DNA of 64,000 nt from Pseudescherichia sp031987975 (GCF_031987975.1 NZ_DALZYX010000004.1:248001-312000); one strand, 5' to 3'; positions 43,731-54,885 are shown, counted from the stretch's first letter. Notes: generated from the letters alone by a model not told the origin. Numbers and translations: made by a program.

Positions 43731-44775
43731 CAATGTACAGTGCGATGTGTGGTATCAGGCATTGCTTGCACGCTCTACAGAGTTTACCGGGGTCTTTTTC
43801 GTCGGCGTCAAAACAACAGGCGTATTTTGTATCTCAGTATGCCGGGCACGGAAACCCAGGCGAGAAAATGTCGAATTTTATAAAGAACTTAAATCAGTTC
43901 TCGCTGCCGGATTTCGCCCGTGCAAAATTTGCCGCCCAATGGAAAATGCCTGTACTTCACCCGATTTTATTGAACAAGCGTTACAGCTGGTTCGAGACAC
44001 GCCAAAAGAGCGCGTTAGCGATGCTAAACTGCGCCAGCATAATATCAGTCCGGAACGAGTACGGCGCTGGTTTCTGCAGAACCATGGGATCACCTTTCAG
44101 GCGTTTCAACGTATGCAGCGCGTTAACGTGGCGCTACAGGAACTTAAAGCAGGCCGCTCAGCAACGGATGTCGCATTCGACAATGGCTATGATTCTCTGA
44201 GCGGCTTTGGCTACACCTGTAAAAAATTGACCGGATCCGCGCCAAGTTCACGGCGTCAGGTTATTTTAATCCACCGGTTTACGACTCCGCTGGGACCTAT
44301 GTTTGTATGCGCCACCGATCGCGGCATCTGCTTGCTGGAATTTGTTGACCGACGAGCGTTAGAGACCGAGTTCAGCGATCTACAACGTCTTTTAAACGCA
44401 AGTATCATAGCGGGAGAAAACAGTCATACCCGCCAGGCAGAGAAAGAGATTGGTGAATATTTCATGGGCCAGCGGCGGCATTTTAGCGTGGCGTTAGATA
44501 CGCCAGGCAGTGAATTTCAAGGTATTGTCTGGCAAGGTTTGCAGCGTGTTTCTTATGGCGAGACAACAAATTACCGAGCGGTTGCGGTAGATATTGGTAA
44601 CCCTATGGCCACGCGTGCGATAGCGTCGGCCTGTGGCGCGAATAGAGTAGCTATTATCATTCCCTGTCATCGGGTTGTCGGAAAGGATGGTTCAATGACA
44701 GGTTACGGTGGCGGCGTTGCACGCAAGGCATGGTTGATTAACCATGAAAAAACACTCCCGACACATGACATTTGA
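43717..44775 (+). CDS. Ada-type methylated-DNA repair protein and AraC-family activator
   Basis: A 352-residue protein with the three parts of Ada. An N-terminal zinc domain has the methylphosphotriester-accepting cysteine cluster at residues 38, 42, 69 and 72 (FCISVC and PCKIC). An AraC-like helix-turn-helix lies at about 85-185 (SPERVRRWFLQNHGITFQAFQRMQR). A C-terminal O6-methylguanine methyltransferase domain has acceptor Cys 317 in IIPCHRVVGKDGSMTGYGGG. All key residues are present. It is coupled to the PEP mutase-like gene by a 14-base overlap, unlike E. coli ada, which is followed by alkB. It is low in GC and probably acquired. Confidence 0.9.
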   Translation: MKITDNVQCDVWYQALLARSTEFTGVFFVGVKTTGVFCISVCRARKPRRENVEFYKELKSVLAAGFRPCKICRPMENACTSPDFIEQALQLVRDTPKERVSDAKLRQHNISPERVRRWFLQNHGITFQAFQRMQRVNVALQELKAGRSATDVAFDNGYDSLSGFGYTCKKLTGSAPSSRRQVILIHRFTTPLGPMFVCATDRGICLLEFVDRRALETEFSDLQRLLNASIIAGENSHTRQAEKEIGEYFMGQRRHFSVALDTPGSEFQGIVWQGLQRVSYGETTNYRAVAVDIGNPMATRAIASACGANRVAIIIPCHRVVGKDGSMTGYGGGVARKAWLINHEKTLPTHDI

Positions 44776-44850
44776 TGCTGGAGATGCGTTCAAAAACCGG
44801 AGGGATATTGTGGTTCTGAAGCAGAGAATTTGCGATAGTGAAACAGTGAA

Positions 44851-45576
44851 GTGACAAATACCCTACTCCGCCCCACTCGCACCTTCAACGCCCTGCCCTT
44901 TATCCGGCGTGCGGAGTCCGGCTACATCCGCCACCTGCCTACTCTGGCCTACTGCCTCGTTGAGTACGACCGGGCACACTATAACGACCAACTGTTCCAG
45001 ACCTTCTCGCAGCCGTTCCCGGCGGCGCTGGCTAATGCGGTTGCGAAGCGCAGGGCCGAGTATCTGGCCAGCCGCTACTGCGGGCAGATACTGCTTGAGC
45101 AGGCGCAGGCAGCCTCAACGGTGATTGGCACTCACGATCGCGTTCCCCAGTGGCCAGCTGGCTGGCGAGGCAGTATCTCCCACAGCGACAGGTACGCGCT
45201 GGTGGCGATTGCGCCTGAATCGGCGGGATTAATGCCCGGTATTGATATTGAGCAGTGGCAGCCCGAGATCATGCTGGAGACGGCGGATATGTTCGCCTCG
45301 CCCGACGAGCAACAGCTGCTCTCCGCTTTAGCCATGCCCTACCCGCAGGCGCTGCTAACGCTCTTTTCAGCTAAGGAGAGCCTGTACAAATCGCAGTGGC
45401 CTGAAGTGAGGCGCTACTTTGATTTCCAGGCTGCAAAGGTCACCCACATCGATGAAGCAGAGCAGCGCTTTACCCTGACGCTCACCGAGACCTTAACTCC
45501 AGAGCTAAAATGTGGCACCGCCTTTAGCGGCAGCTATACGTTTCTCAACGACGCGGTCATCACCTGCATCGGCTAG
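44851..45576 (+). CDS. 4'-phosphopantetheinyl transferase (EntD-like)
   Basis: A 241-residue protein with the Sfp/EntD-type motifs in order: WRGSISHSDRYALVAI, the Mg-binding GIDIEQW and LFSAKESLYKSQW. Such enzymes attach the phosphopantetheine arm of coenzyme A to carrier proteins of siderophore, polyketide or lipid synthesis. No carrier-protein or synthetase gene is in the window, so its partner is elsewhere. The start is a GTG at 44851 with a weak ribosome site; translation from another start is possible. High GC again, unlike the preceding pair. Ends ten bases before the opposing ligB. Confidence 0.85.
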   Translation: MTNTLLRPTRTFNALPFIRRAESGYIRHLPTLAYCLVEYDRAHYNDQLFQTFSQPFPAALANAVAKRRAEYLASRYCGQILLEQAQAASTVIGTHDRVPQWPAGWRGSISHSDRYALVAIAPESAGLMPGIDIEQWQPEIMLETADMFASPDEQQLLSALAMPYPQALLTLFSAKESLYKSQWPEVRRYFDFQAAKVTHIDEAEQRFTLTLTETLTPELKCGTAFSGSYTFLNDAVITCIG

Positions 45577-45585
45577 CTTCCCAAT

Positions 45586-47268
<1,683 letters not shown>

Positions 47269-47466
47269 CTGCCTCCCTTGCCTCGACCAGCACGGTATAC
47301 CGCACGGCGAACCGGCTGACGACTGGCAAAACAGCAGGCTGCGAGGCGGCTTCAGCGTTTTTTAAAGCGTTGCTGCAAACGAGAGTTGGATCGGGAAGAG
47401 AGTACGCAAAATGCAATAATCTCGTGCGAAAATGTGACAAAAACTACGTTAAAGGGTGCCGACGTG

Positions 47467-47472
47467 TATAAT
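47467..47472 (+). promoter_or_regulatory. gmk promoter -10 box
   Basis: A perfect TATAAT lies 50 bases before the gmk ATG. No convincing -35 box stands at 17 bases (CTACGT there). The remaining 256-base gap between ligB and gmk holds no gene. Confidence 0.6.
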
Positions 47473-47521
47473 AGGCACGTATGTAGACATTTCCGTTCGT
47501 TCATTACATATAAAGATACTC

Positions 47522-48145
47522 ATGGCTCAAGGCACGCTCTATATCGTTTCCGCCCCCAGTGGCGCGGGTAAATCAAGCCTCATTCAGGCTTTGTTAAAGA
47601 CCCAACCGTTGTACGATACCCAGGTTTCTGTTTCACACACCACGCGCGCGCCGCGTCCCGGTGAAGTGCACGGTGAACACTACTTCTTTGTGAATCATGA
47701 CGAGTTTAAAACCATGATTGGCAACGATGCGTTCCTTGAGCATGCAGAAGTGTTTGGTAACTACTACGGTACGTCCCGGGCCGCCATCGAGCAGGTGCTG
47801 TCCACGGGCGTAGACGTCTTCCTCGATATCGACTGGCAGGGCGCGCAGCAGATCCGCGCAAAAATGCCTCAGGCACGCAGCATCTTTGTATTGCCGCCGT
47901 CGAAGCTGGAGCTGGATCGCCGCCTGCGCGGCCGTGGTCAGGATAGCGAAGAGGTTATCGCCAGGCGTATGGCCCAGGCAGTTGCAGAAATGAGCCATTA
48001 CGCCGAATATGATTATCTGGTTGTGAACGATGATTTTGATACCGCGATCGGCGATATGAAGACCATCATCCGTGCTGAACGTCTGCGCATGGGCCGCCAA
48101 ATGCAGCGACATGACGCTTTAATCAGCAAACTATTGGCAGATTGA
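47522..48145 (+). CDS. gmk: guanylate kinase
   Basis: Gmk phosphorylates GMP to GDP. The start at 47522 (MAQGTLYIVSAPSGAGKSSL) gives 207 residues as in E. coli and puts the P-loop APSGAGKSS near residue 11; the frame is open 22 codons further upstream but the promoter lies there. First gene of gmk-rpoZ-spoT-trmH-recG. Confidence 0.98.
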   Translation: MAQGTLYIVSAPSGAGKSSLIQALLKTQPLYDTQVSVSHTTRAPRPGEVHGEHYFFVNHDEFKTMIGNDAFLEHAEVFGNYYGTSRAAIEQVLSTGVDVFLDIDWQGAQQIRAKMPQARSIFVLPPSKLELDRRLRGRGQDSEEVIARRMAQAVAEMSHYAEYDYLVVNDDFDTAIGDMKTIIRAERLRMGRQMQRHDALISKLLAD

Positions 48146-48199
48146 ACCGGGTTTCAGTATCATGCCCAGTCATTTCTTCATCTGTGGAGCACTTTAAGT

Positions 48200-48475
48200 A
48201 TGGCACGCGTAACTGTTCAGGACGCTGTAGAGAAAATTGGTAACCGTTTTGACCTGGTACTGGTGGCCGCGCGTCGCGCTCGTCAGATGCAGGTTGGCGG
48301 TAAAGATCCGCTGGTAGCGGAAGAGAACGATAAAACTACCGTTATCGCGCTGCGCGAAATCGAAGAAGGTCTGATCAACAACCAGATCCTCGACGTACGT
48401 GAGCGCCAGGAGCAGCAAGAGCAGGAAGCCGCTGAGTTACAGGCCGTCACCGCTATTGCTGAAGGTCGTCGTTAA
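48200..48475 (+). CDS. rpoZ: RNA polymerase omega subunit
   Basis: The 91-residue omega subunit helps fold beta' and forms part of a ppGpp-binding site on RNA polymerase. The conserved MARVTVQDAVEKIGNRFDLV opening and AREIEEG-like ALREIEEGLIN are present. It lies 54 bases after gmk and 18 before spoT, whose product makes and degrades ppGpp. Confidence 0.98.
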   Translation: MARVTVQDAVEKIGNRFDLVLVAARRARQMQVGGKDPLVAEENDKTTVIALREIEEGLINNQILDVRERQEQQEQEAAELQAVTAIAEGRR

Positions 48476-48493
48476 TAACGCTGCAGGTCACCC

Positions 48494-50602
48494 TTGTATC
48501 TGTTTGAAAGCCTGAATCAACTGATTCGCACCTACCTGCCGGAAGACCAGATCAAACGTCTCCAGCAGGCGTATCTCGTTGCACGTGACGCTCACGAGGG
48601 CCAGACACGTTCAAGCGGTGAACCCTACATTACGCACCCGGTAGCGGTGGCCTGTATTCTGGCCGAGATGAAACTCGACCACGAAACGCTGATGGCCGCC
48701 CTGCTGCATGACGTAATTGAAGATACCCCCGCCACCTACCAGGACATGGAGCAGCTGTTTGGCAAAACCGTGGCCGAACTGGTGGAAGGGGTCTCAAAGC
48801 TTGATAAGCTGAATTTCCGCGATAAGAAAGAGGCGCAGGCCGAAAACTTTCGCAAGATGATCATGGCGATGGTGCAGGATATCCGCGTCATTCTCATCAA
48901 ACTTGCTGACCGCACCCATAACATGCGCACGCTGGGCTCGCTACGCCCGGACAAACGTCGCCGCATCGCCCGTGAAACCCTCGAAATCTACAGTCCGCTG
49001 GCGCACCGCTTAGGTATCCACCATATCAAAACCGAGCTGGAAGAGCTGGGCTTTGAAGCGCTGCACCCGAACCGCTACCGCGTCATTAAAGAGGTCGTGA
49101 AGGCCGCACGCGGCAACCGTAAAGAGATGATCCAAAAAATTCTCTCGGAGATCGAAGGGCGTTTGCAGGAGGCGGGTATCCCCTGCCGCGTTAGCGGTCG
49201 CGAGAAGCATCTCTACTCCATCTACTGCAAAATGGTGCTGAAAGAGCAGCGTTTTCACTCGATCATGGACATCTATGCCTTCCGGGTGATTGTCCACGAT
49301 CTCGACACCTGCTACCGCGTGCTGGGTCAGATGCACAGCCTCTATAAGCCGCGTCCAGGACGCATGAAGGACTATATCGCTATTCCGAAAGCGAACGGCT
49401 ATCAATCTTTGCATACCTCTATGATTGGCCCGCACGGCGTGCCGGTTGAGGTGCAGATCCGTACTGAAGATATGGATCAGATGGCGGAGATGGGGGTTGC
49501 GGCGCACTGGGCCTATAAAGAGCACGGTGAGAGCAGCACTACAGCACAGATCCGCGCCCAGCGCTGGATGCAGAGCCTGCTTGAACTCCAACAGAGTGCG
49601 GGCAGCTCCTTTGAATTTATCGAGAGCGTTAAATCCGATCTCTTCCCGGATGAGATTTACGTTTTCACACCGGAAGGGCGCATCGTTGAGCTGCCTGCCG
49701 GTGCTACGCCGGTCGATTTCGCCTATGCGGTGCATACCGATATCGGCCACGCCTGCGTTGGCGCACGCGTTGACCGACAGCCTTACCCGCTGTCGCAGCC
49801 GCTGACCAGCGGCCAGACGGTAGAGATTATTACCGCGCCGGGTGCACGCCCGAACGCCGCCTGGCTTAACTTTGTCGTAAGCTCGAAAGCGCGCGCCAAA
49901 ATCCGCCAGATGCTGAAAAACCTCAAGCGCGACGACTCGGTAAGCCTGGGTCGTCGTCTGCTGAATCACGCCCTCGGCGGTAGCCGCAAGCTGGCAGAGA
50001 TCCCGGCGGAGAATATCCAGCACGAGCTGGTACGCATGAAGCTGGTCTCCCTCGACGATCTGCTTGCAGAGATCGGTCTCGGCAACGCCATGAGCGTGGT
50101 AGTGGCGAAAAACCTACAGCAGGGTGAAGCCTCCGCTGTGTCTACCGCGCCTAGCCACGGCCACCTGCCGATTAAGGGCGCGGACGGAGTGTTGATCACT
50201 TTCGCAAAATGCTGCCGTCCGATCCCCGGCGACCCGATTATTGCGCACGTCAGCCCCGGCAAAGGGCTGGTTATTCACCATGAGTCCTGTCGTAACATCC
50301 GTGGCTATCAGAAAGAGCCAGAGAAGTTTATGGCGGTGGAATGGGATAAAGAGACGGCGCAGGAGTTTATCACCGAGATCAAGGTTGATATGTTCAACCA
50401 CCAGGGTGCGCTGGCGAACCTGACGGCGGCAATCAACACGGCCTCTTCCAATATTCAAAGCCTGAATACGGAAGAGAAAGATGGTCGCGTCTATAGCGCC
50501 TTTATTCGTCTGACCTGCCGCGATCGCGTGCACCTGGCGAATATCATGCGCAAAATCCGCGTACTGCCGGACGTGATCAAGGTCACCCGTAACCGAAACT
50601 AG
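48494..50602 (+). CDS. spoT: bifunctional (p)ppGpp synthetase/hydrolase SpoT
   Basis: SpoT degrades, and under carbon or other starvation makes, (p)ppGpp. The 702 residues run: HD hydrolase (about 45-150, HDVIEDTP), synthetase (about 235-350, REKHLYSIYCKM, VEVQIRTEDM), TGS (about 385-450) and C-terminal zinc-finger-like and ACT domains. The start is TTG at 48494 (MYLFESLNQLIRTYLP), the same rare start as in E. coli spoT. Length also equals E. coli. Confidence 0.98.
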   Translation: MYLFESLNQLIRTYLPEDQIKRLQQAYLVARDAHEGQTRSSGEPYITHPVAVACILAEMKLDHETLMAALLHDVIEDTPATYQDMEQLFGKTVAELVEGVSKLDKLNFRDKKEAQAENFRKMIMAMVQDIRVILIKLADRTHNMRTLGSLRPDKRRRIARETLEIYSPLAHRLGIHHIKTELEELGFEALHPNRYRVIKEVVKAARGNRKEMIQKILSEIEGRLQEAGIPCRVSGREKHLYSIYCKMVLKEQRFHSIMDIYAFRVIVHDLDTCYRVLGQMHSLYKPRPGRMKDYIAIPKANGYQSLHTSMIGPHGVPVEVQIRTEDMDQMAEMGVAAHWAYKEHGESSTTAQIRAQRWMQSLLELQQSAGSSFEFIESVKSDLFPDEIYVFTPEGRIVELPAGATPVDFAYAVHTDIGHACVGARVDRQPYPLSQPLTSGQTVEIITAPGARPNAAWLNFVVSSKARAKIRQMLKNLKRDDSVSLGRRLLNHALGGSRKLAEIPAENIQHELVRMKLVSLDDLLAEIGLGNAMSVVVAKNLQQGEASAVSTAPSHGHLPIKGADGVLITFAKCCRPIPGDPIIAHVSPGKGLVIHHESCRNIRGYQKEPEKFMAVEWDKETAQEFITEIKVDMFNHQGALANLTAAINTASSNIQSLNTEEKDGRVYSAFIRLTCRDRVHLANIMRKIRVLPDVIKVTRNRN

Positions 50603-50606
50603 CCTT

Positions 50607-51296
50607 ATGACTCTGAAACGTTATACGCGTATACGTGAGATGCTCGCCAGGCGGCAGCCTGATCTGACCGTCTGCATGGAGCAGGTTCACAAGCCGCATA
50701 ACGTTTCGGCAATCATTCGCACCGCCGATGCCGTCGGCGTGCATGAAGTTCACGCCGTCTGGCCGGAAAACCGGATGCGCATCATGGCCTCCTCTGCTGC
50801 AGGGAGTAACAGCTGGGTACAGGTTAAAACGCACCGCACCATTGCCGATGCCGTCGGGCATCTGAAAGGCCAGGGGATGCAGGTGCTGGCTACCCATCTC
50901 TCTGAGAAAGCTGTAGATTTCCGCGATATCGACTACACCCGCCCGACCTGCATTCTGATGGGCCAGGAGAAGACCGGTATCACCCAGGAGGCGCTGGATC
51001 TGGCGGACCAGGACATTATTATTCCGATGATCGGCATGGTGCAGTCGCTTAACGTCTCGGTCGCCTCTGCGCTGATCCTCTATGAGGCGCAGCGTCAACG
51101 GCAGAACGCCGGAATGTACGCTCGCGACACGAGCACCATAGATTATGACGACCAGCATCGACTTCTGTTTGAAGGCAGTTACCCGGTGCTGGCCCGCGTG
51201 GCGAAGCAGAAAGGGCTGCCCTATCCCGACCTCAACGCGCATGGCGAAATAGAAGCCGACGCCGCGTGGTGGGCCACCATGCAGGCAGCAAGGTAA
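50607..51296 (+). CDS. trmH: tRNA (guanosine-18-2'-O)-methyltransferase
   Basis: TrmH methylates G18 in the D-loop of tRNAs. The 229 residues include the SPOUT knot motifs NVSAIIRTADAVGVHEVHAV, LMGQEKTGI and IPMIGMVQSLNVSVASALILYEA. It starts four bases after spoT and ends four bases before recG. Confidence 0.98.
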   Translation: MTLKRYTRIREMLARRQPDLTVCMEQVHKPHNVSAIIRTADAVGVHEVHAVWPENRMRIMASSAAGSNSWVQVKTHRTIADAVGHLKGQGMQVLATHLSEKAVDFRDIDYTRPTCILMGQEKTGITQEALDLADQDIIIPMIGMVQSLNVSVASALILYEAQRQRQNAGMYARDTSTIDYDDQHRLLFEGSYPVLARVAKQKGLPYPDLNAHGEIEADAAWWATMQAAR

Positions 51297-51300
51297 GCGT

Positions 51301-53382
51301 ATGCAAGGTCGGTTATTAGATGCTGTCCCGCTCAGTTCTTTAACCGGCGTTGGCGCGGCGCAAAGCAGCAAGCTGGCTAAAATCGGCCTGGTTAACGTCC
51401 AGGATCTACTCCTGCATCTGCCGCTGCGCTACGAAGACCGGACCCATCTCTACCCTATCGCCGATCTGCTGCCGGGCGTCTATGCCACGGTTGAAGGCGA
51501 AGTGCTGAACAGCAATGTCACCTTCGGTGGCCGCAGGATGATGACCTGCCAGATCAGCGACGGCAGCGGCATCCTGACGATGCGCTTTTTCAACTTTAAC
51601 GCGGCGATGAAAAATAGCCTCTCGCCAGGCCGCCGCGTGCTGGCCTACGGCGAAGCGAAACGCGGCAAGTACGGCGCGGAGATGATCCACCCCGAGTACC
51701 GGATTCAAGGCGATCTCAGCACCCCGGAGCTGCAGGAGACCCTGACGCCGGTCTATCCCACTACCGAAGGCATTAAGCAGGGAACGCTGCGCAAGCTGAC
51801 CGATCAGGCGCTGGATCTGCTCGACACCTGCGCTATTTCAGAGCTGCTGCCGCCTGAGCTGGCACAGGGGATGATGAGCCTGCCGGAAGCACTACGCACG
51901 CTGCATCGCCCGCCGCCGACGCTACAGCTGACCGATTTAGAGCATGGCCAGCACCCCGCCCAGCGCCGCCTGATCCTGGAAGAGCTGCTGGCACACAACC
52001 TCAGTATGCTGGCATTACGCGCCGGGGCGCAGCGTTTTCACGCCCAGTCGCTGAAGGCCAACGATACGTTAAAAAACCAGCTGCTGGCGGCCCTGCCGTT
52101 TAAGCCAACCGCCGCTCAGGCGCGGGTCACGGCAGAGATCGAACACGATATGGCGCTGGATATCCCCATGATGCGCCTGGTGCAGGGCGACGTTGGCTCG
52201 GGTAAAACGTTGGTGGCCGCTCTCGCCGCGCTGCGCGCTATCGCCAACGGTAAGCAGGTGGGGCTGATGGCACCCACCGAGCTGCTGGCCGAGCAGCATG
52301 CCAACAACTTCCGTAGCTGGTTTGAACCGCTGGGAATTGAAGTGGGCTGGCTGGCGGGCAAGCAGAAGGGTAAGGCCCGCCTTGCGCAACAGGAAGCCAT
52401 TGCCAGCGGTCAGGTGCAGATGGTGGTCGGTACGCACGCTATATTCCAGGAGCAGGTGCAGTTTAACGGCCTGGCGCTGGTGATTATCGATGAGCAGCAC
52501 CGCTTTGGCGTCCACCAGCGGCTGGCACTGCGGGAGAAGGGCCAGCAGCAGGGTTTCCATCCGCATCAGCTGATCATGACCGCCACTCCTATTCCCCGTA
52601 CCCTGGCGATGACCGCCTACGCCGATCTCGACACCTCGGTGATCGACGAGCTGCCGCCGGGACGTACCCCGGTCACCACCGTGGCGATTGCCGATACGCG
52701 CCGCAGCGAAATTATCGATCGCGTGCGTCATGCCTGCACTACCGAAGGCCGTCAGGCCTACTGGGTCTGCACCCTGATTGAAGAGTCCGACCTGCTGGAG
52801 GCCCAGGCCGCCGAAGCCACGTGGGAGGAGCTGAAGCTAGCCCTGCCGGAGCTGAACGTTGGCCTGGTCCATGGCCGTATGAAGCCCGCCGAGAAGCAGG
52901 CGGTAATGCAGGCGTTCAAGCAGGGCGAGCTGCATCTGCTGGTGGCGACCACGGTAATTGAAGTAGGCGTAGACGTCCCTAACGCCAGCCTGATGATCAT
53001 TGAGAACCCGGAGCGTCTTGGCCTTGCGCAACTCCATCAGCTGCGAGGCCGCGTTGGCCGGGGCGCGGTTGCCTCTCACTGCGTGCTGCTCTACAAATCC
53101 CCGCTCTCTAAAACTGCGCAAAAGCGTTTGCAGGTGCTGCGCGACAGCAACGACGGCTTTGTAATTGCGCAAAAGGATCTGGAGATCCGCGGCCCCGGCG
53201 AGCTGCTGGGTACCCGCCAGACCGGCAACGCCGAGTTTAAGGTCGCCGACCTGCTACGCGACCGGGCGATGATCCCTGAAGTACAGCGCCTCGCCCGTCA
53301 TATTCATGAACGCTACCCGGAGCAGGCCGCTGCGCTTATCGAGCGCTGGATGCCGGAAACCGAACGTTATTCCAACGCCTGA
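51301..53382 (+). CDS. recG: ATP-dependent DNA helicase RecG
   Basis: RecG reverses stalled replication forks and processes D-loops and R-loops. The 693 residues comprise the N-terminal wedge/OB domain (about 1-150) and an SF2 helicase core with Walker A GDVGSGKTLVA, the DEQH box IIDEQHRFG, TATPIPRTLA and the C-terminal QLRGRVGRG. Same length as E. coli RecG. Last gene of the gmk-rpoZ-spoT-trmH-recG unit. Confidence 0.98.
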   Translation: MQGRLLDAVPLSSLTGVGAAQSSKLAKIGLVNVQDLLLHLPLRYEDRTHLYPIADLLPGVYATVEGEVLNSNVTFGGRRMMTCQISDGSGILTMRFFNFNAAMKNSLSPGRRVLAYGEAKRGKYGAEMIHPEYRIQGDLSTPELQETLTPVYPTTEGIKQGTLRKLTDQALDLLDTCAISELLPPELAQGMMSLPEALRTLHRPPPTLQLTDLEHGQHPAQRRLILEELLAHNLSMLALRAGAQRFHAQSLKANDTLKNQLLAALPFKPTAAQARVTAEIEHDMALDIPMMRLVQGDVGSGKTLVAALAALRAIANGKQVGLMAPTELLAEQHANNFRSWFEPLGIEVGWLAGKQKGKARLAQQEAIASGQVQMVVGTHAIFQEQVQFNGLALVIIDEQHRFGVHQRLALREKGQQQGFHPHQLIMTATPIPRTLAMTAYADLDTSVIDELPPGRTPVTTVAIADTRRSEIIDRVRHACTTEGRQAYWVCTLIEESDLLEAQAAEATWEELKLALPELNVGLVHGRMKPAEKQAVMQAFKQGELHLLVATTVIEVGVDVPNASLMIIENPERLGLAQLHQLRGRVGRGAVASHCVLLYKSPLSKTAQKRLQVLRDSNDGFVIAQKDLEIRGPGELLGTRQTGNAEFKVADLLRDRAMIPEVQRLARHIHERYPEQAAALIERWMPETERYSNA

Positions 53383-53417
53383 TAACACCTCTCAGAAACA
53401 CCTTGTAAAATTTATAA

Positions 53418-53433
53418 ATGCAATCGTTTGCTT
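53418..53433. promoter_or_regulatory. PurR operator of xanP
   Basis: ATGCAATCGTTTGCTT fits the PurR consensus ANGCAANCGNTTNCNT at every fixed position. It overlaps a possible -35 (TTGCTT, 53428-53433), 16 bases before a TAAAAT (53450-53455), and lies 53 bases before the xanP start. PurR with hypoxanthine or guanine should repress xanthine uptake through it. Confidence 0.82.
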
Positions 53434-53485
53434 TTATGAGTTGCTCAGCTAAAATGCCCGCTTTTCCACCGTGGAATTGCCTGAG

Positions 53486-54877
53486 ATGTCCGTTAACACC
53501 GTCGAGTCAGAAAATGCGCAACCGGTTGCGCAGCCACACAACAGCGAACTGATCTACCGTCTGGAAGACCGTCCGCCGCTGGCGCAAACCCTTTTTGCCG
53601 CCTGCCAGCACCTGCTGGCGATGTTTGTTGCGGTCATCACTCCGGCACTGCTGATCTGCCAGGCGCTGGGCCTGCCCGCGCAGGATACGCAGCACATTAT
53701 CAGCATGTCGCTGTTCGCCTCCGGCGTCGCCTCGATTATCCAGATTAAAGCCTGGGGTCCGGTGGGTTCAGGCCTGCTGTCGATTCAGGGCACCAGCTTT
53801 AACTTTGTTGCCCCGCTGATCATGGGCGGCACGGCGCTGAAAACCGGCGGTGCGGACGTCCCAACGATGATGGCGGCGCTGTTCGGCACCCTGATGCTGG
53901 CGAGCTGCACCGAGATGGTCATCTCCCGCGTACTGCACCTGGCCCGCCGGGTGATCACTCCGCTAGTCTCCGGCGTGGTGGTGATGATTATCGGCCTGTC
54001 GCTGATTCAGGTCGGCCTGACCTCCATCGGCGGCGGCTACGGCGCAATGGCGGATCACACCTTCGGCGCACCGAAAAACCTGCTGCTAGCGGGCGTGGTG
54101 CTGGCTGTGATCATCCTGCTGAACCGCCAGCGTAACCCTTACCTGCGCGTGGCTTCACTGGTGATCGCCATGGCGGTAGGCTACCTGCTGGCCTGGTGGA
54201 TGGGCATGCTGCCGCAGAACAGCGCCCCGGCCAGCAGCGACCTGATCATGATCCCGACTCCGCTCTACTACGGCCTGGGCATCGACTGGAGCCTGCTTCT
54301 GCCGCTGATGCTGGTATTCATGATCACCTCCCTTGAAACCATCGGTGACATCACCGCCACCTCCGACGTCTCTGAGCAGCCGGTCTCCGGTCCGCTCTAT
54401 ATGAAGCGTCTGAAGGGCGGCGTGCTGGCTAACGGCCTGAACTCTTTTGTTTCGGCGGTGTTCAATACCTTCCCGAACTCCTGCTTCGGCCAGAACAATG
54501 GCGTGATCCAGCTGACCGGCGTTGCCAGCCGCTACGTGGGCTTTATCGTGGCGCTGATGCTGATCGTGCTCGGTCTCTTCCCGGCAGTGAGCGGCTTCGT
54601 CCAGCACATTCCTGAGCCGGTGCTCGGCGGTGCGACTTTGGTCATGTTCGGCACCATCGCCGCCTCCGGGGTGCGTATCGTCTCCCGCGAGCCGCTGAAC
54701 CGCCGCGCAATCATGATCATCGCCCTCTCGCTGGCCGTCGGCCTCGGCGTCTCCCAGCAGCCGCTGATCCTGCAGTTTGCGCCGGACTGGCTGAAAAACC
54801 TGCTCTCCTCCGGCATCGCCGCGGGCGGTATTACCGCTATCGTGCTGAACCTCGTCTTCCCGCCAGAGAAGAACTAG
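53486..54877 (+). CDS. xanP: xanthine:H+ symporter XanP
   Basis: XanP is a high-affinity xanthine importer of the NAT/NCS2 family. The start at 53486 (MSVNTVESENAQPVAQ) gives 463 residues, the E. coli length. Some 14 hydrophobic segments are visible, with the NAT signature QNNGVIQLTGVASRYVG and the family glutamate in FMITSLETIGDITATSD. In E. coli gltS lies between recG and xanP; here only 103 bases separate the two. Confidence 0.96.
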   Translation: MSVNTVESENAQPVAQPHNSELIYRLEDRPPLAQTLFAACQHLLAMFVAVITPALLICQALGLPAQDTQHIISMSLFASGVASIIQIKAWGPVGSGLLSIQGTSFNFVAPLIMGGTALKTGGADVPTMMAALFGTLMLASCTEMVISRVLHLARRVITPLVSGVVVMIIGLSLIQVGLTSIGGGYGAMADHTFGAPKNLLLAGVVLAVIILLNRQRNPYLRVASLVIAMAVGYLLAWWMGMLPQNSAPASSDLIMIPTPLYYGLGIDWSLLLPLMLVFMITSLETIGDITATSDVSEQPVSGPLYMKRLKGGVLANGLNSFVSAVFNTFPNSCFGQNNGVIQLTGVASRYVGFIVALMLIVLGLFPAVSGFVQHIPEPVLGGATLVMFGTIAASGVRIVSREPLNRRAIMIIALSLAVGLGVSQQPLILQFAPDWLKNLLSSGIAAGGITAIVLNLVFPPEKN

Positions 54878-54885
54878 TCCCCCTC

